This document shows positions 8,908-17,000 of a stretch of DNA of 64,000 bases, one piece after another. Each line of letters begins with the position of its first letter. Positions within the stretch are counted from its first letter, which is position 1. The DNA comes from Thermoanaerobaculales bacterium (GTDB lineage: Bacteria; Acidobacteriota; Thermoanaerobaculia; Thermoanaerobaculales; Sulfomarinibacteraceae). The stretch is taken from the NCBI GenBank assembly GCA_035358815.1, contig DAOPQC010000002.1:187306-251305 (forward strand), in the 5' to 3' direction. The notes below the pieces were generated by a model, which saw nothing but the letters and a program-made list of their open reading frames with translations, did not search any database and was not told where the DNA came from. The translations under genes were made by a program, and so were the position numbers.

Positions 8908-11229
8908 CTACGGGATCGACACGGCGTCGATGTCCTGCGCCGCGTCCACGCCGAGACCCGCGGCGGTGCCGTTGAAGTACACCGTCCAGGTCCCGCTGTT
9001 GTACTCGACGACGTCCTCGTCCTCGACGGCGCCGAGGCCCGGCACCACCGTCGATGCGGCGGCGAACGACAGGTAGAAGTGGGTGGCGTCGATCCACTTC
9101 AGGCCGTCAACGTTGGCGTTGGCCGGCAGAGGAGCACCGCCGCCAGCGTTTGCATCGAAGACACGGCTGAACGCCGTGCCGTTCCAGGAGTAGATGTCCG
9201 CGTCGTCGCCGCCGGCTGGCGGACTGGCGGCGGGCACGCCTGGCGGCAGGGCGGCTCCGCACGAGAAGTAGAGGATGCCGTTCACGATGTCGAAGGCGGC
9301 GATGTTGTGGCCGGCAAGGGTCATCCCGGCGGCGGTCATGTCGAAGGCCACCGACCAGGTGCCGTTGTCGTAGTAAGCGACGTCCTCGTCCTGAACCGGC
9401 CCGAAGCCCTGGATCGTGGTGTCGGCGGCGAACGACACGTAGAAGCGGGTCGCGTCGACCACGATCAGGCCGTCGATGTTGGCGGTCACGGGCAGCGGAA
9501 GCTCGGCGGCCGCGGGAGGCACGGTGGCGTCGAAGACGCGGCTGAAGGCCGTCCCGTCCCACCGGTAGAAGTCCGCGTTGTCGTACCCGCCGGCCGGCGG
9601 AGCCGCGGCGGCAACGCCGGGCACCAAGCCGTTCCCGGAGGTGGAGAAGTGAAGCGTGGGCACAACGGTGATCGCCACCGTCGCCTCGGCGCTCACGGTG
9701 ATCCCGTCATCCACCGTGAAGCTGAAGCTGTCGGCGCCGTAGAAGCCCGCGTTCGGGGTGTAGGTGACGTTCGGCGGCGTGCCGCTCAGCACGCCGTTCG
9801 CAGGAGCGACCGTGCCCAGGGCAAACGTCAGCAGGTCGCCCTCCGGGTCGCTGCCGCTGAGGGTGATCGCGAGCGGGGTGAAGATCGGCGTGGCCACCGA
9901 CTGGGCGTCGGCAACCGGCGGGCCGGCGTCAGGCACCGGGTTGATGGTCAGGGTCACGGTCGCCACGTTGCTGGAGGTTCCCGGGGTGACCAGGTCGACC
10001 GCCCGGTAGCTGAAGCTGTCGGCGCCGTAGAAGTCGAGGTCAGGCGTGTAGGTGAAGGAGCCGTCCGCGGCGAGCGCCAGGGTGCCGTTCGCCACGCCGC
10101 TCACCAGGCTTGCCGTGTAGGTTCCAGAAAGTGCTCCACCTTCTGCCGCCTGGTCGTTGCCGAGCACGCCGGGCGGGCCGACCACGAGGGCCAGGTCCTC
10201 GTCCGTCGCGTAGGCTTCGGCGACCGCCAACGGCGCCGGGGCCGAGTCGATGTACGCCACCATGCCGCCGGTGGTCGCCGCGCCGTTGCTGAGGTTGAGC
10301 GAGCGGTCGTACAGGGCGTACCGGTCCGAGGTCACAGGCAGGGTGACGATGGCGTCGACCGTCGTTCCAGGCTGCAGCTCGACCCCGTACTGGCTGAAGG
10401 CCACCGGGGCGAGGCTGGCGTCCTCGGCGATCACGTTCATGTAGAGCCCACCCCCGAGGGTCGGCGTGACGGTCTCGAGGCCGGCGTTGACGAAGCGCAG
10501 CAGGAGGTTAGAGCCGGCGCCGCCGTAGATCGTCTCGATGTCCGGGTGGACCTTGCCGTTGATCAGGAAGTACTCGGGCTTCCAACCCCACACGAATCCC
10601 TCATCGGCCACCGGCAGGGTGTTCTTGGACACGCGGGCGCCGCCGTAGCCGGCGGGGTTGGTGTTGAGGACCGGGTCGATCGCGCTGTAGACCAGCACCT
10701 GATCAGTGGCGTACGCGCTCTCGGCGGTTCCGTAGGCTGTGCCGGCGCTCAGCGACTCGACCACCAGCGCGCCGTACAGGCCCATCGGCAGATGGGTGCG
10801 GATCCTCGAGGTGGCGCTCTGATAGAGGAAGGTCCCGGGACGCGAGGCAACGAAGCTGTAGCTGACGGTGCCGCCGCCGGCGGCGGCCTCCGTCGTGAAG
10901 TGCCCGGCCACGCCGCCGGTCGCCGTCATCGGCTGGCCGGGGATGAGGATCGAGACCTGCTCCGGGAGGTTGTTGGTCAGGTTGATGGTCACGGTCTCGC
11001 CCTCGATGACCCGGAGCACCGGGTTGGGGAGGGTCGCATCGCCTCCGCAGCTCGACCCGAGGACAAAGCCCCAGATCGGCACGGAGACGCCCGTGGTGAC
11101 CTCGGCCGTGCCCGTCGTGGCGCACAGATCGATGGTCGTCTGCGCGAAGGTGGGCGACGCCGCGAGGGCGAGGACGGCCAGCCCGAGGGCCAGTCGCTTC
11201 GCGTGGGTGAAGACTTTCGTGCGGTTCAT
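8908..11229 (-). CDS. Cupredoxin-fold (multicopper-oxidase-like) secreted protein lacking copper ligands, with cadherin-like repeats
   Basis: 773 residues with a signal peptide (to about 29) and AAGGAGG 9 nt before the ATG. Residues about 30-330 resemble two multicopper-oxidase cupredoxin domains: GETVTINLTNNLPEQ, RPGTFLYQSATS, LPMGLYGALVV. The position where oxidases carry YHCH or YHSH reads YQSATS here, and no HxH pair is seen, so copper binding is unlikely. Then follow two cadherin-like Ig repeats (VLGNDQAAEGG and FYGADSFSF regions, about 345-525) and two copies of a C-terminal repeat (FYRWDGTAFSRVFDA, IYSWNGTAFSRVFDA, about 540-770). It is the last gene of the cluster. It may be a structural partner of the two ligand-bearing cupredoxin proteins upstream, which is inference. 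Confidence 0.82.
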   Translation of the reverse strand: MNRTKVFTHAKRLALGLAVLALAASPTFAQTTIDLCATTGTAEVTTGVSVPIWGFVLGSSCGGDATLPNPVLRVIEGETVTINLTNNLPEQVSILIPGQPMTATGGVAGHFTTEAAAGGGTVSYSFVASRPGTFLYQSATSRIRTHLPMGLYGALVVESLSAGTAYGTAESAYATDQVLVYSAIDPVLNTNPAGYGGARVSKNTLPVADEGFVWGWKPEYFLINGKVHPDIETIYGGAGSNLLLRFVNAGLETVTPTLGGGLYMNVIAEDASLAPVAFSQYGVELQPGTTVDAIVTLPVTSDRYALYDRSLNLSNGAATTGGMVAYIDSAPAPLAVAEAYATDEDLALVVGPPGVLGNDQAAEGGALSGTYTASLVSGVANGTLALAADGSFTYTPDLDFYGADSFSYRAVDLVTPGTSSNVATVTLTINPVPDAGPPVADAQSVATPIFTPLAITLSGSDPEGDLLTFALGTVAPANGVLSGTPPNVTYTPNAGFYGADSFSFTVDDGITVSAEATVAITVVPTLHFSTSGNGLVPGVAAAAPPAGGYDNADFYRWDGTAFSRVFDATVPPAAAELPLPVTANIDGLIVVDATRFYVSFAADTTIQGFGPVQDEDVAYYDNGTWSVAFDMTAAGMTLAGHNIAAFDIVNGILYFSCGAALPPGVPAASPPAGGDDADIYSWNGTAFSRVFDANAGGGAPLPANANVDGLKWIDATHFYLSFAAASTVVPGLGAVEDEDVVEYNSGTWTVYFNGTAAGLGVDAAQDIDAVSIP

Positions 11230-11247
11230 TTCAATCGCCTCCTTCGC

Positions 11248-12639
11248 CTATGGGATCGGCGTCCCGGGCGGCTCGACCACCATCATCGAGAGCATGCCGC
11301 CGGGGAAGATGTCGAAGTTGGTGAGCTCCTTCTCGGTGTGCGAGTGCCACATGAAGAAGAAGCCGTTGTTCGGGTTGAGGCCGCCCTCGCCGGGCGGGAG
11401 CTGCTCGCCGCCGCCCAGGAACGGGGAGCCGGACCACCAACCGCCGAAGGCCAGGTTCTGGTTCTCGGGGAGCGTCACCGGGAACGGCTTGCCGTGGTCC
11501 CCGCAGTACTCGTTGGTGACCGGGTCGTAGCCCGCGGACTGGCAGGCCGGGTTGGAGTCGCTGGGGTCGGCGGACTCGCAGCTTGAGAGCGCGATCCCGT
11601 TGCAGTCGTGGTCCAGCTGACCGTCCTGCAGGGTGCCGTAGATGTCCCAGCCGAGCTTCTCGCCGGTCCAGGTGAAGATCGCGTCGACGGTCTGGCCCGG
11701 CACCGACAGGGTCGTGAACTGGGCCCGCGAGGCGAGCGCGCCGCCGGGGGTCTGGAGCATCCGCCCGTAGCGGGCGATCTCATGGTAGTGGTTGCCGTGC
11801 AGGTGGAGCGGGTGCTGGTCCTGGTCGCCGCCGATGATCCGCACCAGCACGCTCTCGCCCGGCCGCATCCTCGGCAGGCAGTTGTAGGGCTGGTGGGGAG
11901 CCCAGGAGACGAAGGATTCGCCGAGGTCGTCGGGAGCGGTCCGGCCGTTGATGAACCAGTAGACCGGCCAGCGCGCGCTGTAGTCGATCGCGCTGTACTG
12001 GTGCTGCTCGGCCCTGGTGTGGAAGTAGGGGTCCATCGAGGTGAGCAGGAACAGGTACTCGTGGTCGTACCGGCTGCGGGCGTCGTTGTAGGCGTGGTGC
12101 CCGTCGTTGAACGGTGCGCCCGGGCGAACGATGATGACGCCGAGCAGGCCCATCTCGACCTGCAGCTGGGCGTTGGTGCCCGAGTAGTACATGTAGGTTC
12201 CCGGCTCTTCGGCCGTGAAGGTGTACTGCACCGCGGTGCCACCCGGGCAGGTCTCGCGCGTCAGCTGGCCCTCCTGGTCACCGGTCCCCGCGGTCACCGA
12301 AACCGCGTGGCCGGGGAAGACCATCGACGTGCACTGGTCGTGGAGTTCACTGGTCAGGTTGATGGTCACGTAATCGCCCTGGTTCACGATGATCGTCGGC
12401 CCGGGGTACTGGGGCAGTCCGACGCCCTCGTGCCCGTCCAGATCCTCATAGCCCCAGAACTCGTAGGAGCCGCCGTCCGCGATGACGATTTCGCCCTCGC
12501 CGGCGGCAAAGTTGAAGGTGGTGACGCCCGTGATGCCCTCGATCGTGGCCTGGGCGCTGCCGGCGGACGCCAGCACCAGGAGTGCGGCGCCGACCGCGAG
12601 GGCCCAGGAGGTTCGGTTCCGTGTCGTCGTGTTGTTCAT
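11248..12639 (-). CDS. Two-domain multicopper-oxidase-like protein carrying only the C-terminal half of the copper sites
   Basis: About 463 residues with a signal peptide. ATG codons lie at 12642 and 12639. AGGAGG is 2 nt before the first and 5 nt before the second, so I chose 12639. The N-terminal cupredoxin domain has lost the ligands: the motif where YHSH is expected reads YMYYSGTNAQ. The C-terminal domain keeps HPLHLHGNHYHE (about 276-287), typical of oxidase motif 3, and MWHSHTEKE followed by PGGM (about 430-450). The second motif is the motif-4 position, but the type-1 copper Cys is Ser (HSH, not HCH) and the following ligand His is absent. On its own the protein therefore lacks a type-1 copper centre. 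The missing set is present in the protein encoded 17 bp upstream. Confidence 0.88.
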   Translation of the reverse strand: MNNTTTRNRTSWALAVGAALLVLASAGSAQATIEGITGVTTFNFAAGEGEIVIADGGSYEFWGYEDLDGHEGVGLPQYPGPTIIVNQGDYVTINLTSELHDQCTSMVFPGHAVSVTAGTGDQEGQLTRETCPGGTAVQYTFTAEEPGTYMYYSGTNAQLQVEMGLLGVIIVRPGAPFNDGHHAYNDARSRYDHEYLFLLTSMDPYFHTRAEQHQYSAIDYSARWPVYWFINGRTAPDDLGESFVSWAPHQPYNCLPRMRPGESVLVRIIGGDQDQHPLHLHGNHYHEIARYGRMLQTPGGALASRAQFTTLSVPGQTVDAIFTWTGEKLGWDIYGTLQDGQLDHDCNGIALSSCESADPSDSNPACQSAGYDPVTNEYCGDHGKPFPVTLPENQNLAFGGWWSGSPFLGGGEQLPPGEGGLNPNNGFFFMWHSHTEKELTNFDIFPGGMLSMMVVEPPGTPIP

Positions 12640-12655
12640 CATGTCCTCCTCAGCC

Positions 12656-13981
12656 CTAGTCGATGACGATCTTCGTCATCATGCCGCCGAGATCGGCGGG
12701 GTCGGTGAAGTTGCTCAGGAACTGCACGTCGGCGGCGTACAGGTAGTACTCGCCGGCCGGAACGCCGGCGGTGTGGAGAATGACGTCCGCCGTCATGCCG
12801 CCGCCCAGGGTCACCGAGTTCGCCCAGTAGTGGAGCTTGGTGCCGTCGTCGGCCATCAGCTCCTTGGCGTCGATGGCGACGACCTCCATCGGGATCGACG
12901 GGCTCGTCAACGTGTGGACCTCAGTGACGTTGAGGTTCGAAAGCCGCAGCAGCACCCGGTCGCCGTCGACCCCGTTCGCCTCGATCAGCGAGCTCACCTG
13001 CTGGGAGTTCACCGGACCGTTGAGGTCGGTGACGCCGTCGTCGGGGTCGATCGGCTGCTGGGCCAGCGCACCGGGCACGACCGTGTCCGGGTAGCCGCGG
13101 CCGTTGATGACCGGGTAGCGGTCCCACATCAGGGCGAAGGGCAGCGGCTGGACGCCCCAGCTCGCGTCGTGGAAGTCGGGGTCCCAGCTGCCGAGCTGGA
13201 GCGGGTACTCCCGGTCGAAGGCGGTCGAGCCGTCCTGGTCGTTGTAGGCGTAGCCGCAGGGAACGCCCGGGTACTGGTCGCCGGGGGCGTCGCACTCGGC
13301 TTGGTTGCCGGCCGGGATCGCGTTCGGAGCATAGCCCTCCCAGCTCTGGGCGGCCTCCACGTAGAGGTTGCCGAGCATGCCCATCTGCATGTGCTCGGTG
13401 GCCTCGACGTGGCAGTGGTAGATGAAGGTGCCGGGCTCGACCAGGTCGTAGAAGTAGGTCAGGGACGAGCCCTGGTTGATGGCGATGCCCGACTCCGGCA
13501 GGCCGTCGAAGATGGTCGACGACTGCGGGAAGCCGTGGAAGTGGACGCTGTGCGGGTCGAAGAGGTCGGGCCGGATCACCATGCCGACGTTCGACAGGGT
13601 CAGGTAGAACTTCTTGCCCTGGTCGACTGCGATGGTCGGCGCCGGCCACTCGGCGGCCAGCAGACCATCCTGCATGACGTTGGCGGCCGGGACGCCGGTG
13701 ACGTCGGCGAAGCCGAACATGTACTTCGGCTCGCCGTCGGCCATCACCGCGAAGCCGTCACCGCCGGTCAGGTGCTTGCACACCACCCCGAGCGAGGCTG
13801 CGAGGTTGGGCTCGTTGTAGCGACCCGATGGCGGGCCGGTCGAGACGATGTCGAGGCAGTCCCCGTCGCCGTTGCGATCGCACGGGCACTGGATGTGGAC
13901 CTGGGCCGAGGCCGGGACGACCGTGAGCACGACCGCGGCGACCGCCAGCATCAGGTTTCGGTAGAGCCTTCTGCTTTCCAT
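12656..13981 (-). CDS. Two-domain multicopper-oxidase-like protein carrying type-1 copper and HxHG motifs in its first domain
   Basis: 441 residues with a signal peptide ending near PASAQ. An EF-hand-like Cys-rich piece (CPCDRNGDGDCLD) follows. Domain 1 holds SVHFHGFPQ (His147, His149) and IYHCHVEATEHMQMGM (His189, Cys190, His191, His197, Met202), a type-1 copper signature joined to the trinuclear-site histidines. The spacing HCH-x5-H is two residues longer than the textbook HCH-x3-H. Domain 2 has a cupredoxin-like outline (NGRGYPDTVV, VLLRLSNLNVTEVH) but no HxH motifs. The ATG at 13981 has AAGGAG about 9 nt upstream. It lies 17 bp upstream of a protein that has the complementary motifs. It is probably exported; the substrate is unknown (metal ion or phenolic). 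Confidence 0.88.
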   Translation of the reverse strand: MESRRLYRNLMLAVAAVVLTVVPASAQVHIQCPCDRNGDGDCLDIVSTGPPSGRYNEPNLAASLGVVCKHLTGGDGFAVMADGEPKYMFGFADVTGVPAANVMQDGLLAAEWPAPTIAVDQGKKFYLTLSNVGMVIRPDLFDPHSVHFHGFPQSSTIFDGLPESGIAINQGSSLTYFYDLVEPGTFIYHCHVEATEHMQMGMLGNLYVEAAQSWEGYAPNAIPAGNQAECDAPGDQYPGVPCGYAYNDQDGSTAFDREYPLQLGSWDPDFHDASWGVQPLPFALMWDRYPVINGRGYPDTVVPGALAQQPIDPDDGVTDLNGPVNSQQVSSLIEANGVDGDRVLLRLSNLNVTEVHTLTSPSIPMEVVAIDAKELMADDGTKLHYWANSVTLGGGMTADVILHTAGVPAGEYYLYAADVQFLSNFTDPADLGGMMTKIVID

Positions 13982-14004
13982 GATTCACTCCTTCTGATGT
14001 CGGC

Positions 14005-14038
14005 CGGATCCCCGCCGGGTCGCCCCGACGGGGATCCG
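14005..14038 (-). other. Intercistronic hairpin between the giant protein and the cupredoxin genes
   Basis: A 10-bp perfect inverted repeat (CGGATCCCCG ... CGGGGATCCG) with a 14-nt loop that can itself pair lies in the 68-bp gap between two same-strand genes. There is no T tract. It could stabilise or partly terminate the mRNA, giving different amounts of the giant protein and the oxidases. Confidence 0.5.
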
Positions 14039-14049
14039 CCGCGGTTGTG

Positions 14050-17000
14050 TCATTCCGTGTTCAGCTCGTTGTCGATCGCGTCCTGCCCGGCGCCGCCGGG
14101 CAGGGCCTTGAGGCCGAGAGGCGCCTGTTCATCGGCCCCGATGTCGAAGCCCGCTCCCTGCGGCCGCGCGTCGCCATCGAAGTCGTCGCCGAGTCCGCCC
14201 GCTGCTGCATCGTGGGCGGCTGAGCCTGAGAGAATGTGGTAGTCGCCATACAGAACGCCCGGATCGCCGTCGTTCGATGCGGCATCGTCCCAGAGCGAGA
14301 GCGGCCCGAAGGCAGGCTTGATGTAGTTGCCGCCCTCGTCGAAGGCCGCGGGCGTCTGGATGGCGGTCGTGATCTCGGGCTGCAGAATGCTCGAGCGCGC
14401 ACCGTTGAAGTACTCGTTGACGAACAGGGTGCTCGGGTCGGTCGGACCAGGGGCCACCCAACCACCGGGGGTGACGAGGTTGTCGGTGCCGCTGAGGGTC
14501 CCGGCCGTCCCGATCACGCCCAGGTCGTCGAACACGATGTCGTTGCCGCCGGGGCAGGTCAGGCCACCGGTGACGTCCGGGCACAGCCCGTAGGTCGACA
14601 GGCAGCCGGGAGTGCCCGGAGTGCACCCTGCGGAGTCCACGTAGAAGTAGAACGAGCGGTTCTGCCAGACGATGTTGTCGGCAAACGCGGACGGCTCGGA
14701 GAAGGTCCCGACGCCGCCGGATGCCGACGCCAGCAACGCGCTGTGGGCGCGGCTGACGACGCCCGCGCCGGGTTGCGCGTTGGACAGGTTCGGGCTTCCG
14801 GGCGCAAACGCCTCGCCCGCCACCGCCAGGCTGTCGTTGTTCGCAATGGTGTTGTTGAGGATTCGCACCTCGACCGCGTCCTGCAGCGAGATGCCGCCGC
14901 CGGCCAGGGCCGCGACGTTGTTGACGATCATGTTGTTGTAGACGTCGACGGCGTACCACTGGGCCGGGTTTCCTGGGTTGTCGGCCACGTCCTCGCCGTT
15001 GACCGCCGCGAGGCGGATGCCGCCGCCGTCGCCGGCGCCGGCCGAGTTGCCATGGATCAGGTTGCCGATGATCTGAACGTTGCCGGCGCCCGGGCTGCGC
15101 TCGCCCACGCCGAGCGGCGCGGCGCCGCCGACGAAGATGCCGCCACCGGACACCGTCTGGGCCTGGTAGAAGCTCTCGTTGAAGATGACGGTGTTGTCGG
15201 CGATCAGCGGGTAGTCGGTGCCGCTCGCGGCCTGGCTCAGCCCCGTATGGCCGATGCCGGCGCCCTCGCCGCCGGTGAAGTTGCCGCACACCCAGTTCTC
15301 GGTGATGCGGTAGGAGTCGGAGCCGGTGCACATCGAGATGCCGCCGCCGGTTCCGCCGAGACCGCCGTTGAACACCACCTGGTTGTGGTGGATCGCGACG
15401 CGGTCGTTGTCACCGTCGGTGTAGCCGAGGGTGGCAGGGTTGACGAGAATCGGATGGCCAACCCGGATGCCACCGCTGAAGAAGCCGGAGTTGTTGGCGA
15501 TCCGGTTGTTGGAGATCCGCAGGTAGTCGGTGTAGCCATTGGCGATGACACCGCCGCCGGTGTCGGCGCCCTTGATGGTCAGGCCATCGATGCGGGCGCC
15601 GCGGTTGCGGCCGAAGTCAAAGCGGTTGTTCCCGCCGGAACGAGCCAGCACCAGCACGCCGGCGCCCTCCTCGGTCTGCAGGGTGGTGGGCTCCGGAAGG
15701 CCGAGGCCAACCTCCTGCCCGGGGAGCAGGTCGACGGTGCCGCTCGAGACCAGACCGTCCACCCGGTCGCGCCAGGCCTGGAGCTTCTCGGTCGGCGCCT
15801 TGAGCGCGTTGATGATGGTCGATCCCTCGCCCCAGCCCTGAAGCTGGACCGGCTTGGTCATGATCACCATCTCGTTGTAGGCGCCCGGCTGAACGAGGAT
15901 CAGCGCGTTGGCGTTCGTGGAGTTCGCGAGGATGGCGTCGGTGATCGGCGTTGCCATCGGATCGGCCGACGGGGTCACCACGATCACCTCAGACTGGGCC
16001 CGCAGGCCGACCTGGACAGTGACGCCGGCCACCGTGGACCGACCGTTGTCGCCGCGCGTGACCGTCAGCTGACGACCGCCGCCCGTGTTCGCGGCCGTGT
16101 CGTTGGGGACAGTCGTGTCGTCGGCAATGGTGCAGGTGATGACATCGTTGGTCCACGACCCCCCATCCGCGCAGGTCGCGGTGGCGGGATCGCCGTCGTC
16201 GGTCATCGTGAAGACGCCCATGTCGCCCAGAGTCAGCACGCCCGGGACGTCTCCGAACCCGAAGTCACGGAAGATGAACCTGTTGACCGTGTCAGCGCCG
16301 GCCGGGCACATGCCCGCGGCCGGGTTGCAGTAGTCCGGGTTCTGGACCGACCAGGTGCCCAGCGAGTTGATGGTGATCGTCTGGTCGCCATTCACTCCCC
16401 GGTTGTTGACGTTGCCGGCGGTCGGGATGTAGGGCCCGCCGCCGACGCCGTTGGTGGCGACGTCGACCGAGTAGATCCGCGGAGTTCCGTCCGGGTACTC
16501 ACAGTCGAGCGGGAACTGCTCGGGGCCTGTGAACGCTGCCGATGGCAGCACCGGGGTGTCGAGGTAGGTCGTCACGCCCGGCATGTACTGGAAGTTGTAG
16601 CAGAAGGTGCTGTACTGCGGATTGAAGTTCGGGTCCGGGTTGGCGAGATCGTCGCCGGGATCGTTCATGCAGGTCGTCAGCATGTTCGCCGACATGCCGC
16701 TCGGCTGCGGCAGGTTGGCGGTTGACGTCGACGGCGCCACGAAGTTGTAGACGCCGTACTGGTCGGAGTAGGTCTTGTTGATGATCCGACCGGTCCAGTC
16801 GCGGACCGTGATCGGCACGAACGGCGGCGCGAACTTCTCGCCGAACTGCGGCGAGTTCGGGTCGAACTCGGACGCGGTGTCGTCGAGGATGAAGCCGGTG
16901 GCGTGCGCGGCGATCGGGACCTCGGTGAAGAGGAAGAAGTCGGCGGCCGCGTTGGCGCCGGCCGACACGGTGACGAGCTTCCTGTTGCAGAGCGGTCGGG

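Noticed and set aside
8659..11586. A 975-codon plus-strand open frame over the cupredoxin genes
   Set aside because: Shadow composition and no recognisable motifs. The minus strand has signal peptides and ribosome-binding sites.
8908..13981. Three ordinary laccase-type multicopper oxidases
   Set aside because: None of the three proteins has a full set of copper motifs on its own.
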